DNA of 64,000 nucleotides, from NCBI RefSeq assembly GCF_900115595.1, contig NZ_FOXA01000010.1, positions 62,001 to 126,000 of the forward strand. The letters run 5' to 3'. The number at the start of each line of letters is the position of its first letter. The stretch's first letter is position 1. The position numbers and the translations under genes were made by a program. This DNA is from Tranquillimonas alkanivorans (GTDB taxonomy: Bacteria; Pseudomonadota; Alphaproteobacteria; Rhodobacterales; Rhodobacteraceae). Of the stretch, positions 8,015 through 18,282 are shown piece by piece. The notes under the pieces were generated by a model. That model did not search any database. It saw only the letters and a list, made by a program, of their open reading frames with translations, and was not told the DNA's origin.

Positions 8015-11000
8015 TCAGGCGGCCTTACGCTCGGGGGTCGCGGTCTCGTACTCGACGAGCGCCGCTTCCATCTCGGGCCGGACGCGCGCCGCGGCCTCTT
8101 CCTTCACCGGGCCGAAGCCGCGGATCTCGTCGATCATGCCGGCGATGCGGACCGCGTCCTGCAGGTTGTCGTGTCGCAGGTTCGTGGTCAGCCGGTCGAG
8201 CAGGCGCTCGTACTCTCCGATCATTTCGCGCTCCATCCGGCGTTCGGCGGTGCGGCCGAACGGGTCGAAGGCGGTACCGCGCAGGCGCTTCATCCGGGCG
8301 AGCAGGGACATCGGTTTGCGCACCCATCCGCCGAAGCGGCGCTTGCGCGGCCGGCCGCGCCGGTCGGTGCCCGACGGCAGAAGCGGCGGGGCGAGGTGGT
8401 GTTCGACAGTGAAGTTGCCTTCGAACTTCTCGGACAGTCCCGCGATGAAGCCGGTCTCGGTGTGAAGCCGCGCAACCTCGTACTCGTCCTTGTAGCTCAT
8501 GACCTTGAACAGGCCCTTCGCCGCGGCCTCGGCCAGCGACCCGGAGCCGCCCGCAGCCTCCTCGGCGCGTCGCACGGCGTCGACGTGAGAGCGGTAGCGT
8601 TCGGCCCAGGCCTCGTCCTGGTATTCGGCCAGGAAAGCGGCCCGCCGCTCGATCACGGCGTCGAGGTCCGCGTCCATGTCGGGCTTCGGCGCGATCAGCT
8701 CAGCCACCTCCTCGGGGGCGATAATCGCCAGACGGCCCCAGGCGAAGGCACGCTTGTTCTTCTCTACCGCCACGCCGTTCAGCTCGAGCGCGCGCAGCAG
8801 CGCCGGTTCGCTGACCGGGGCGAGGCCCATCTGCCACGCTGCGCCCATGAGCATGACGTTGGCGAACACGCTGTCGCCCATCAGCACCTCGGCCGCGCGG
8901 TTGGCGTCGAAGGCACGCAGGTTGTTCTCGCCGATCGTCTTCGCGATGCGGCGACGGCGCTCCTCGGACCGAAGGTCGGCCGAACGGTTGCGCGTGAAGT
9001 CGCCCGTGGGCATCTGCGCGAGGTTCAGCGCCATCCGCGTGCGGCCCTCGGCATAGGTGGCCGACGCCTTGGGTGAGGAGCTGACGACGAGGTCGCAGGC
9101 AATGACTGCGTCGGCCTCGGTCGCCTCGATCCGCACCTGGTTCAGCGCCTCGGGCTTGGGCGCAAAGCGCAGGTAGCTGAGCACCGGCCCGAACTTCTGA
9201 GCGAAGCCCATGAAGTCGAGCACGCTCGCGCCCTTGCCCTCCAGATGCGCGGCCATCGCCAGAACCTGGCCGACGGTCACCACGCCGGTTCCGCCAACGC
9301 CGGTCACCAGCAGGTCGTAGGGCTCGCGCAGCTTCGGCATTTCGGGCGCGACGAGCCGCTCGGCCAGCCGGTCGAAAGCGTCGTCTGCTCTGCCCGCGGC
9401 CTTCTTCTTCAGCGTCGCGCCGCGGACGGTCACGAAACTGGGGCAGAAGCCGTTGAGGCAGGACATGTCCTTGTTGCAGGTGTTCTGGTTGATCTGCCGC
9501 TTGCGGCCGAACACCGTCTCCTTCGGCTCCACCGACAGGCAATTCGACTCGACCGAGCAGTCGCCGCAGCCCTCGCACACGAGGTCGTTGATGACGGCGA
9601 AAGTCTTGGGGTCCTCCATCAGCCCGCGCTTGCGGCGGCGGCGCTTCTCGGTCGCGCACATCTGCTCATAGATCAGCACGGTTACGCCCGGCACCTCGCG
9701 CAGTTCGCGCTGGATGCGGTCGAGCTCGTCGCGATGGTCGATGGTGGTTCCGGCCGGGAAGTCTTCGCGATCGAACTTCTCGGGCGCATCCGACACCAGC
9801 GCGATGCGCCCCGCGCCCTCGGCCTTCATCTCGTGCGCGATGGCCTGCACCGAAACGGGTCCATCCACCGGCTGTCCGCCGGTCATTGCGACGGCGTCGT
9901 TGTAGAGGATCTTGAACGTGATGTTCGTCCCGGCGGCCACCGCCTGCCGGATCGCCATCGAGCCCGAGTGGTAGTAGGTGCCTTCGCCCAGGTTCTGGAA
10001 GATGTGCTTCTTGCCGTTGAACAGCGACCGGCTGACCCAGTTCACGCCTTCGCCGCCCATCTGGATCAGCGACGTCGTGTCGCGGTCCATCCAGCTCGCC
10101 ATGAAATGGCAGCCGATGCCGGCCATCGCCTGGCTGCCCTCGGGCACGCGGGTCGAGGTCGAGTGCGGGCAGCCCGAGCAGAAATAGGGCGTGCGCGTCG
10201 CGCCCGGTACGGCGATCTGCGGCACGTTCTGGCCCAGCCGGGCGGCGCGGGCCGACAGGTCCAGCCCCTCGATCTGCGCGTCGAGCCGCTTGGCCACGAT
10301 CTTCGCCAGTTCGGTCGCCGTAAGTTCGCCCGTCCACGGGATCAACCGCTCACCGTGCTCGTCGCGCTTGCCGACCATGCGGCCGGGTTTGCGACCCGGG
10401 TAGTCGTAGAAATATTCCTTGAGCTGGCTTTCGATGATGCCGCGCTTTTCCTCGACGACCAGCAGCTCGTCCTTATCCTCGGCAAAGGCCAGCGCCGCGT
10501 GATGCTCGAGCGGCCAGACCATGCCGACCTTGTAGACGTCGAGCCCGATTTCCTTTGCCCGCGCCTGATCGATGCCCAGAAGCCGCAGCGCCTCCATCAG
10601 GTCGAGATGCCCCTTGCCGGTCGTCACGATGCCGTAGCGGGCGTCGTGCCCCCAGATCGCGCCGTCGAGGGGGTTGGCGCGGGCGAAGGCGCGGACGGCC
10701 TCCTTCTTCGCCTCCATCCGGGTCTCGATCTGCGGACCGGGGAGGTCGGGCCAGCGATAGTGCAAGCCGCCCTCCGGCGCGGTGAAGTCCGGCGTCACGA
10801 ACTCGCGCGGCGGCAGAAGCTCGACCGACATGCCGGATTCGACGGTTTCCGAGATCGCCTTGAAGCCGACCCACATCCCGGAAAACCGCGACAGCGCATA
10901 GCCGTACTCGGCGTAGGGCAGGAACTCGGCCACGTTGGCCGGGTTCAGGACCGGCATGAACCACGACAGGAAGGCCGCGTCCGACTGGTGCGGCATCGAG

Positions 11001-11479
11001 GAGGAGACGCAGCCGTGATCGTCGCCGGCCACGACCAACACGCCGCCGTGCGGGGACGAGCCGTAGGCGTTGCCGTGCTTGAGCGCGTCACCCGAGCGGT
11101 CGACGCCGGGGCCCTTGCCGTACCACATGCCGAAGACGCCTTCGACGGTGCGGTCCGGGTCGGTCTCGACCTGCTGGGAGCCGAGGACGGCGGTGGCCGC
11201 AAGATCCTCGTTCACCGCCGGCAGGAACTCGATCTTGTGCTCGGCGATCAGCTTGGCAACCCGCGTCAGCTCCTGGTCGACGCCGCCCAGCGGCGACCCG
11301 CGATAGCCCGAGACGTAGCCCGCGGTGTTCAGCCCGGCCGCGCGGTCGCGGCGTCTCTGGTCCAGCAGCACGCGGACGAGCGCCTGCGTGCCGGTCAGAA
11401 AAACCCTGCCTTCGCGGTGCGTGTAGCGGTCCGCCAGCTCATAGCTGTCGATCGCCGATACGGCGTCCTGATCGCTCAT
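8015..11479 (-). CDS. Indolepyruvate:ferredoxin oxidoreductase, fused alpha-beta form
   Basis: This 1154-residue protein joins what are separate IorA and IorB subunits in archaea. The N-terminal part has GYRGSPLGGVDQE and SSPHGGVLVVAGDDHGC; the thiamine diphosphate region is near 460-560 (FMASWMDRDTTS, YNDAVAMTGGQPVDG). Iron-sulfur cysteines follow near 640-690 (CEGCGDCSVESNC, CNKDMSCLNGFCP), then a gamma-type domain (VTGVGGTGVVTVGQVLA, about 730). The reaction is oxidative decarboxylation of arylpyruvates with CoA and ferredoxin to arylacetyl-CoA. GGGAGG precedes the ATG at a good distance. It is the first gene of the operon and is divergent from an Lrp/AsnC gene. Indolepyruvate and phenylpyruvate are both plausible substrates; nearby paa genes favour the latter. 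Confidence 0.92.
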   Translation of the reverse strand: MSDQDAVSAIDSYELADRYTHREGRVFLTGTQALVRVLLDQRRRDRAAGLNTAGYVSGYRGSPLGGVDQELTRVAKLIAEHKIEFLPAVNEDLAATAVLGSQQVETDPDRTVEGVFGMWYGKGPGVDRSGDALKHGNAYGSSPHGGVLVVAGDDHGCVSSSMPHQSDAAFLSWFMPVLNPANVAEFLPYAEYGYALSRFSGMWVGFKAISETVESGMSVELLPPREFVTPDFTAPEGGLHYRWPDLPGPQIETRMEAKKEAVRAFARANPLDGAIWGHDARYGIVTTGKGHLDLMEALRLLGIDQARAKEIGLDVYKVGMVWPLEHHAALAFAEDKDELLVVEEKRGIIESQLKEYFYDYPGRKPGRMVGKRDEHGERLIPWTGELTATELAKIVAKRLDAQIEGLDLSARAARLGQNVPQIAVPGATRTPYFCSGCPHSTSTRVPEGSQAMAGIGCHFMASWMDRDTTSLIQMGGEGVNWVSRSLFNGKKHIFQNLGEGTYYHSGSMAIRQAVAAGTNITFKILYNDAVAMTGGQPVDGPVSVQAIAHEMKAEGAGRIALVSDAPEKFDREDFPAGTTIDHRDELDRIQRELREVPGVTVLIYEQMCATEKRRRRKRGLMEDPKTFAVINDLVCEGCGDCSVESNCLSVEPKETVFGRKRQINQNTCNKDMSCLNGFCPSFVTVRGATLKKKAAGRADDAFDRLAERLVAPEMPKLREPYDLLVTGVGGTGVVTVGQVLAMAAHLEGKGASVLDFMGFAQKFGPVLSYLRFAPKPEALNQVRIEATEADAVIACDLVVSSSPKASATYAEGRTRMALNLAQMPTGDFTRNRSADLRSEERRRRIAKTIGENNLRAFDANRAAEVLMGDSVFANVMLMGAAWQMGLAPVSEPALLRALELNGVAVEKNKRAFAWGRLAIIAPEEVAELIAPKPDMDADLDAVIERRAAFLAEYQDEAWAERYRSHVDAVRRAEEAAGGSGSLAEAAAKGLFKVMSYKDEYEVARLHTETGFIAGLSEKFEGNFTVEHHLAPPLLPSGTDRRGRPRKRRFGGWVRKPMSLLARMKRLRGTAFDPFGRTAERRMEREMIGEYERLLDRLTTNLRHDNLQDAVRIAGMIDEIRGFGPVKEEAAARVRPEMEAALVEYETATPERKAA

Positions 11480-11499
11480 CGATTTCCTCCCATTCGCAC

Positions 11500-11521
11500 C
11501 AGTGATCTTCCCCGATTACTG
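11500..11521. promoter_or_regulatory. Candidate Lrp-type operator in the ior/lrp divergent region
   Basis: Seven-base arms CAGTGAT and ATTACTG, with one mismatch, flank an 8-nt spacer. The site lies 20-42 bp upstream of the ior start codon and about 100 bp from the lrp start. Symmetry and position suit an autoregulated Lrp/AsnC protein. A direct repeat of GTGACGG lies nearby (about 11548-11564). Confidence 0.35.
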
Positions 11522-11620
11522 CGAAATGGGTTGTCTTTCGGGACCCTGTGACGGCCCCGTGACGGAGAGGCCTTTCAGGAATACGCTGATCGGCGGAAAG
11601 TCCTTTCCGGGGAGGAGGAC

Positions 11621-12094
11621 GTGACGAATACCGTGCACCAGCTGACGGACGCCGACCGCGCGATTCTGCGCGCGCTCCAGGCGGACGGCCGCATCACCAA
11701 CCAGCAACTGGCCGAGCGGGTGAACATGTCGGCCTCGGCCTGCTGGCGGCGGGTGCAGGCGCTCGAGAAAGCGGGCGTGATCGCCGGCTACACCGCCCGG
11801 ATCGACCCGGCGCGGCTGGGTTTGGGCTTCGCCGCCATCGCGCACGTCTCGCTCAACAGCCATGAAGGTTCGGTCGTGCGCGCCTTCGTCGACGCGGTAA
11901 CGGCGCGGCGCGAGGTGACGCAATGCTACGCCACGACCGGCGACGCCGATTACGTTCTGCACGTGGTGACCGAGGACCTGCAGACCTATGACCGCTTCAT
12001 GAGCGACTTCCTGTTCCGCCAGCCCCATGTCGGCCACGTAAAGACGTTTGTCGTCGTGCGTGACCTCAAGCCGTCGGTATCGTTGCCGGTCTGA
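11621..12094 (+). CDS. Lrp/AsnC-family transcriptional regulator
   Basis: The 157-residue protein starts at GTG 11621 behind a strong GGAGGAGG. It has an N-terminal AsnC HTH (LTDADRAILRALQADGRITN, then LAERVNMSASACWRRVQALE) and a C-terminal RAM/AsnC ligand domain (about 75-150, ECYATTGDADY-like: TQCYATTGDADYVLHVV). The family senses amino acids. Divergence from the ior-aminotransferase operon suggests it switches that operon in response to an aromatic amino acid. Confidence 0.9.
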   Translation: MTNTVHQLTDADRAILRALQADGRITNQQLAERVNMSASACWRRVQALEKAGVIAGYTARIDPARLGLGFAAIAHVSLNSHEGSVVRAFVDAVTARREVTQCYATTGDADYVLHVVTEDLQTYDRFMSDFLFRQPHVGHVKTFVVVRDLKPSVSLPV

Positions 12095-12298
12095 GGGGCG
12101 GCTGATCAGGCGCAGGTTACCTCCGAGCGGATGGCTCGGTGGCGGTCATGGAGTGGCCGGGGCGCGCTTGGCGAGCCGCGCGCCTGCGGTCACCGATGTC
12201 CGGATGAAGCAGGACGGAGGCCGTCGCGCGCATCCACCTGACCATGCGTCAGACTGCCCCGAGCTTCGGGACGAGCCGGGCCCCCGCTCATTTCAACG

Positions 12299-12961
12299 TC
12301 AGCGGCGGGCGGTGGCGGACTTGGTGCGCACGCTCCTTACGTCTTGGCAGGGCTCTTCGGTGCGACGAATGTTTTCGCGCGGAGCCTCCTCCAGCGACCG
12401 CAGAAGCATGTCGGTGGCATGGCGGGCGAACTCATCGCGGGTCAGGGCGCCGCCGGGCCGGAACCAGGTGAACACCCAGTTCAGCATGCCCATCAGCGAC
12501 ATGGAAGCCGCCGTCATCCCGGCCCCGTCGAGGTCCGGTGCCACCTCGCGGATCGCGGCGCGGAAACGGTCGAGGATGACCCGCTCGAGCGTACGAATTC
12601 TTCGCGCGTCCTCTTCCGGCAGCTTGCCGAGCGCCCCAAGCTGCAATCGGTGCAGGTCGTCCGCGTCCTCGTAAAGCGCCAGAAGCGTGCGCGACAGGCA
12701 GTGCAGCCGGTCGGCCCCCGCCCGGCCCTCGCACGCCTTGGCCAGCGCCCGGTCGATCTCGCGCAGGTGGGTGCACAGGATGTCCGAGATCAGAGCGTCG
12801 CGGTTCTTGTAGTAGTGATAGAGCAGCGCCTTCGAGATCCCGCAATCCTCGGCGATGCGGGACATCGACGCGCGGCCGCCGGCCTCGGACAGCGTCTGAG
12901 CGGCGCGGCGGTGGATGGCCGCGCGCTTGTCCGCGTAGTCGTCCGCCCGGGGCCGCGCCAT
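12299..12961 (-). CDS. TetR-family regulator (PaaR-like)
   Basis: The 220-residue protein has an N-terminal TetR HTH (KRAAIHRRAAQTLSEAGG, MSRIAEDCGISKALLYHYYK) and a divergent helical ligand domain. Its start lies 4 bp past the stop of the fused hydratase/dehydrogenase gene, so it is the last gene of the livKHMGF operon. TetR proteins in phenylacetate clusters (PaaR) release DNA on binding phenylacetyl-CoA, and this is the natural candidate for that role. The specific name is inferred from position. Confidence 0.85.
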   Translation of the reverse strand: MARPRADDYADKRAAIHRRAAQTLSEAGGRASMSRIAEDCGISKALLYHYYKNRDALISDILCTHLREIDRALAKACEGRAGADRLHCLSRTLLALYEDADDLHRLQLGALGKLPEEDARRIRTLERVILDRFRAAIREVAPDLDGAGMTAASMSLMGMLNWVFTWFRPGGALTRDEFARHATDMLLRSLEEAPRENIRRTEEPCQDVRSVRTKSATARR

Positions 12962-12965
12962 CCGC

Positions 12966-14954
12966 CTAGGTCAGCAGCCCGGCGAGCGCCGGGGCCGGGG
13001 CGCGCCCCAGAACCCGCTCGACCTCGGCCGCACCCTGCCGCTCGGCGTGGAACAGCGGCCCGCCGCGCCAGCGCGGGAAGCCGTAGCCGTGAAGTTCGAC
13101 CAGATCGACCTGCCCCGCATCGTCGGCGATGCCCTCGGCCACGATCTGCGCACCCTCCTCGGCCATCTCGGCCACCAGCCGCTCTGCGATGTCGGAGCGC
13201 ACCATGTCCGCGCTCCCTCTCACATGAGAGGCCAGAAGGCGCGCGACCTCTTCAGACGGGTGCGGCGTGCGGTCGCCTTCGCGGTAGTCATACCAGCCGC
13301 CGCCGGTCTTCTGCCCCTTGCGCCCGGCGCGCACCAGCACGTCGCTCAGGCCATCGGGCACGTCCTGCCCGGCCTTCCGCGCAGCTTCCCGCTGCAGGAA
13401 GGCGATGTCGAGGCCGGCGAGATCCTGCATCTGGAACGGGCCCATGGCGAGTCCGAAGTCGCGCATGGCGGCATCGATCTCGGCCACCGGCACACCCTGC
13501 CGCACGAGCTCCTCGGCCGCGGCACGATACCGCTTGAGAATGCGGTTGCCGATGAAGCCTTCGCAGATTCCGGCGCGGATGCCGACCTTGCCCAGCCGCT
13601 CGACCAGCTTGAATGCGGTGGCGCGGCTGGCGTCAGAGGTTTCGGGCACCGGCACGATCTCCACCAGCTTCATGATCTGCGCGGGGCTGAAGAAGTGCAG
13701 CCCGATGAACCGGCTGCGGTCGCGCAGCACGTCGCCGATTTCGCGCGGGTCGAGGTACGAGGTGTTGGTTGCCAGGATTGTGTCGGAGCGCACCGCGTCC
13801 TCGAGCCGGGCGAAGACCTGTCGCTTGACGTCGAGATCCTCGAACACCGCCTCGACGACCAGATCGGTGTCGGAGAAGGCGTCGTACTCGGTCGTGACCG
13901 AGAAGCGCGCCATCACCACGTCCGCGTCCTGCACCAGCCCGCGCTTCACCGCCGCGCCGACCGCCTTCTGGACCCGCTCGCGCGCGGCGTTAGCGGCCTC
14001 GCCCGAGGTCTCGGCCAGCGTGACCATCAGGCCGCGCAGCAGGAAGGCCGTGGCGATGCCCGCACCCATCGTGCCGCCACCGACGACGCCCGCTGTCTCG
14101 ATCGTCTTCGCGCCCTCGCCCTTCGCGGTCTTCGCCGCCTGTCGCTCTGCGAAGAACACGTGGCGCAGCGCAGCCGCCTGCTCGCCGTCGCGCAGCCGCT
14201 CGAAGGCGGCGCGCTCGGCCCGGCGGGCGGTTTCGAAATCCTCGGCATACGCGCGCTGGAGGATGTCGAGCGCCACAAGCGGCGCCTCGACGCCTTTGGC
14301 GTTGCGCCGGACGTCGGCCTCCTGTGCGGGCCAGAAGTCGGTGCTCGGCACCTCGGGGTGGTCGCGCTTCGAGATCGGCACGGGCATGTCGTCGGCCAAC
14401 TGGCGGGCGAGCGTGATGGCGTCTTCCAGCAGGCCCTCGGACACCCGGTCCACCAGCCCGATGCGCTGCGCCTCGCCCGCGTCAATGCGTTTGCCGGTGG
14501 TGATCAGGTCCACGGCATCGCGGGGCGGCAGCAGGCGGGCCGAGCGCACCACGCCGCCCGCGCCGGGGATGATGCCCAGCGTCACTTCCGGAAAGCCCAG
14601 CTTGGCGCCGGCCTCGGCCACACGCCCGTGGCAGCCGAGCGCCAGTTCCAGCCCGCCGCCGAACGCACCGCCGTGGATCGCGGCGACGACCGGGAACGGC
14701 AAGTCTTCGATCTGCGCGGCGACCTCGTAGATCGCGGGCGGCTGGGGCGGCTGGCCAAATTCTCGCACGTCGGCACCGGCGAAAAACGTCCGCCCGGCGC
14801 AACGCAGGACGGCCGCCCGGGGTGTCTCGGCGGCCAGCGCGGCGAACGCCTCCGCCAGCGCGGCCCGCAGGGGATGGCCGAGCGCGTTCACCGGCGGGTT
14901 GTTAGCGGTCAGGATGGCGATGCCGTCGCGGTGCTCGGTGGTGACGAGGCTCAT
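12966..14954 (-). CDS. Bifunctional enoyl-CoA hydratase / 3-hydroxyacyl-CoA dehydrogenase (likely PaaF+PaaH role)
   Basis: The 662-residue protein has a crotonase domain (about 1-190) with both catalytic glutamates in place (GGGLELALG, GFPEVTLGIIPGAGG), a Rossmann NAD domain (VVGGGTMGAGIATAFL, about 290), the dehydrogenase catalytic His in GLHFFSPAQIMKLVE (about 430), and two C-terminal helical domains. The architecture is that of FadB/FadJ/peroxisomal L-PBE without a thiolase. It lies inside the phenylacetate region, where no separate paaF or paaH is seen. It probably hydrates 2,3-dehydroadipyl-CoA and oxidises 3-hydroxyadipyl-CoA; that assignment is inference. Confidence 0.9.
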   Translation of the reverse strand: MSLVTTEHRDGIAILTANNPPVNALGHPLRAALAEAFAALAAETPRAAVLRCAGRTFFAGADVREFGQPPQPPAIYEVAAQIEDLPFPVVAAIHGGAFGGGLELALGCHGRVAEAGAKLGFPEVTLGIIPGAGGVVRSARLLPPRDAVDLITTGKRIDAGEAQRIGLVDRVSEGLLEDAITLARQLADDMPVPISKRDHPEVPSTDFWPAQEADVRRNAKGVEAPLVALDILQRAYAEDFETARRAERAAFERLRDGEQAAALRHVFFAERQAAKTAKGEGAKTIETAGVVGGGTMGAGIATAFLLRGLMVTLAETSGEAANAARERVQKAVGAAVKRGLVQDADVVMARFSVTTEYDAFSDTDLVVEAVFEDLDVKRQVFARLEDAVRSDTILATNTSYLDPREIGDVLRDRSRFIGLHFFSPAQIMKLVEIVPVPETSDASRATAFKLVERLGKVGIRAGICEGFIGNRILKRYRAAAEELVRQGVPVAEIDAAMRDFGLAMGPFQMQDLAGLDIAFLQREAARKAGQDVPDGLSDVLVRAGRKGQKTGGGWYDYREGDRTPHPSEEVARLLASHVRGSADMVRSDIAERLVAEMAEEGAQIVAEGIADDAGQVDLVELHGYGFPRWRGGPLFHAERQGAAEVERVLGRAPAPALAGLLT

Positions 14955-14976
14955 GCGATGCTCCTGTTGGTTGGTC

Positions 14977-15667
14977 TCACGCGCCGAGATACGCCTCGCG
15001 CACGCGCGGGTCGGCGATCAGGTCGCGGGCACGGCCCGAGAGGGTGATCTTGCCGGTCTCCATGACATATCCGCGGTCGGCGATCGACAGCGCGGCAAAG
15101 GCGTTCTGCTCGACCACGAGCAGCGTCACGCCGCGGTCGCGCAACGTGGTGATGACCTCGAGGATCTGGTCCACCAGAACTGGGGCGAGGCCCATCGATG
15201 GCTCGTCCAGCAGCATCAGCTTGGGCTTACCCATGATCGCGCGGCCGATGGCCAGCATCTGCTGTTGGCCGCCCGATAGGCTGCCCGCCGGCTGCAGGCA
15301 CTTGTCCCGCAGGATCGGGAACAGCTCATAGACCTCTTGGAGATCGGCGGTGATGTCGTCAGTGCGGTGATAGGCGCCCAGGCGCAGGTTCTCTTCGACC
15401 TCCAGGTCGCCGAAGATCTGTCGCCCCTCGGGCGAATGGGCGATGCCCAGACCCGCGCGGGCGTGGTCGGGGGCGCGGGTCAGGTCCGCGTCCTCGAACC
15501 GGATGGAGCCCGCGCGCACCGGCTGCACGCCCGAGATGCAGCGCATGAGCGTGGTCTTGCCCGCCCCGTTCGCGCCGACGAGCGTGACGATCTCGCCCTC
15601 GTTCACGGTCAGGTCGATGCCGTGGAGCACCTCGATGGGCCCATAGGCGGTGACGAGTCCCTTGACC

Positions 15668-15675
<8 letters not shown>
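14977..15675 (-). CDS. livF: Branched-chain-type ABC transporter ATPase LivF
   Basis: The 232-residue ATPase begins MLEVKGLVTAYGPIEVLHG, typical of LivF, with Walker A GANGAGKTTLMR, signature GSLSGGQQQMLAIGRA and Walker B KLMLLDEPSMGLAP. Its start overlaps the end of livG by 8 bp. In this setting the transporter probably serves phenylacetate or a related aromatic acid rather than leucine. Confidence 0.9.
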
Positions 15676-16452
<777 letters not shown>

Positions 16453-16456
<4 letters not shown>

Positions 16457-17400
16457 TTCCGTCTCCGTTTGGCAAGGTCCACGAGCGCCGGGACCAGCCC
16501 GCGGCGCATCAGGATCATGGTCAGCACCATGACCGCGCCCAGGATCATGTGTTCGTAGTCGGCGAAGACCGTCAGCACCTGCGGCAGCGCCGTCAGGATC
16601 AGCGCGCCGACCAGCGCGCCGAAGACCGACGCCGCCCCGCCGAGGACCGCCATCGTCACCATCTCGACCGAGTGCATGAAGCCCCCGACCTCGGGCGTGA
16701 TATAGCCGTTGGCCAGCGCCAGCAGCGCACCCGCGACGGCGGCATAGACGGCCGAGATGGTGAAGGCCATCGACTTCGCCTTGGCCACGTCGATGCCGAG
16801 GGACGAGGCCGCGACGTCGCTGTCGTGGATCGCCCGCAGCGCCCGGCCCCACGGGCTGTTGCCCAGGTTCACCGCCAGCACCGCGCCCAGGACGGCGAAG
16901 GTGCCGGTGACCCAGTACCAGGATTCCGCCGACCGCAGGTTCAGGCCGACGAGCTTGAACAGGTCGCGGGCGTTCGCGCCCATGACGGTCATCCCGTCGG
17001 GTCCACCGGTCAGCCAGGCCTCTTTCGACAGGACCATCCAGATCAGCATGCCGAGGCCGAGGGTGGCGATGGCGAGGTAATAGCCCGAGAGCCGCAGGAT
17101 CGGGCGGCCCACGATGGCCGCCAGCAGCCCCGCTCCCGCCGCGCCGAGGATGGCGGCGAGGACCGAGGGCACGCCATAGCTCGGCAGGATGGCGGTAGCA
17201 TAGGCGCCGATGGCGAAGAAGCCCGCGTGGCCGAGGCTGACGAGGCCCACGTAGCCCAAGAGCACCACGATGCCGGTGACCGCGAGCGTGTTGATCCAGA
17301 CCAGCGTGCCCACGCGATAGTAGTAGCTCGACGGGAAGATCAGCGCGCCGGCCACGACGAGGGCAGCGAGGATCAGGAAGGTGCGCAGCGCAGGGTTCAT
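16453..17400 (-). CDS. livM: Branched-chain-type ABC transporter permease LivM
   Basis: The 315-residue membrane protein starts MNPALRTFLILAALVVAGAL. It has the LivM pattern of about 9-10 segments, with the loop GYVGLVSLGHAGFFAIGAYA (about 70) and the EAA-like stretch WGRALRAIHDSDVAASSLGI (about 205). Its ATG shares one base with the livH stop (TGATG). Longer forms of this frame overlap livH and are not real. Confidence 0.9.
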
Positions 17401-18272
17401 CACACGCGCTCCGTGAGTTTCTTGCCGAACAGGCCCTCGGGCCGCACGAACAGAACGACGAGGATGACGATGAAGGCCGCGGCGTCCTTGTAGTCGGACG
17501 AGATGTATCCGGCGGTCAGCGACTCGATCAGGCCGATCAGCAGCCCGCCTACCAGCGCGCCCTGCGGCGAGCCGACGCCGCCCAGCATGGTGGCGGAAAA
17601 GCCCTTGAGCGCGATGAGGACGCCTACATCGTAACTGGTGAAGGTCACCGGCGTGGACAGCACGCCCGCCAGCGCGCCGACGGCGGCCGAAAGCGCGAAC
17701 GAGAGGTTCATCGCCCAGCGGGTGTTGATCCCCACCAGCGCGGCGGCCAAGCGGTTCGAGGCCGTCGCCCTGATGCCCCGCCCTGCCCGCGTGCGGGACA
17801 TGAACCAGGCGAGGAAGACGAAGACCGCGAAGCTGCCGAAGATGATCCACAGGCTCTGCGGCAGGATGGTGGCCCCGGCGAAACGCAGAGGCGTTTCGCC
17901 GGAGAAGCCGTCGTATCGGTGGATTTGCTTGTCGAAGACCATCTGCATCGCACCGCGCAGGAAGATGCTCGCCCCGATCGTGATGATGATGAGCGACACC
18001 AGCGGCGCCTCGCGCGCCGGGCGGATCGCCAGGCGATAGAGGAGAATGCCCACGACCGTGCCCGCCACCACCGCGAGGACCGCGGCCAGGAAGACCGGCA
18101 CGCCCATGGCGATGAGGAAGGCAGCGGTCAGGCCGCCGATCACGACGAACTCGCCCTGGGCGAAGTTCACCACCCCGCTGGCGTTGTAGATCATCGTGAA
18201 CCCGAGGGCGACGGCGGCGTAGATCGCGCCGACCGTCACCCCCGAGACGAGGAATTGCAGAAGCTCCGACAA
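17400..18272 (-). CDS. livH: Branched-chain-type ABC transporter permease LivH
   Basis: The 290-residue membrane protein begins MSELLQFLVSGVTVGAIYAA and has the LivH signatures LGFTMIYNASGVVNFAQGEF (about 25) and GRGIRATASNRLAAALVGIN (about 170). It follows the binding-protein gene by 10 bp and completes the two-permease channel with LivM. Confidence 0.92.
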   Translation of the reverse strand: MSELLQFLVSGVTVGAIYAAVALGFTMIYNASGVVNFAQGEFVVIGGLTAAFLIAMGVPVFLAAVLAVVAGTVVGILLYRLAIRPAREAPLVSLIIITIGASIFLRGAMQMVFDKQIHRYDGFSGETPLRFAGATILPQSLWIIFGSFAVFVFLAWFMSRTRAGRGIRATASNRLAAALVGINTRWAMNLSFALSAAVGALAGVLSTPVTFTSYDVGVLIALKGFSATMLGGVGSPQGALVGGLLIGLIESLTAGYISSDYKDAAAFIVILVVLFVRPEGLFGKKLTERV

Positions 18273-18282
18273 GGTCCGCCTC

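Noticed and set aside
9245-11551. 768-codon plus-strand open frame opposite the IOR gene
   Set aside because: GC-driven antisense frame; the minus strand encodes recognisable IOR motifs throughout.
13047-15047. 666-codon plus-strand open frame opposite the fused hydratase/dehydrogenase
   Set aside because: No family features; the minus strand carries both catalytic domains.
16457-16852. Upstream extension of livG
   Set aside because: Overlaps livM; the ATG at 16456 with a 4-bp overlap and a LivG-type N-terminus is the natural start.
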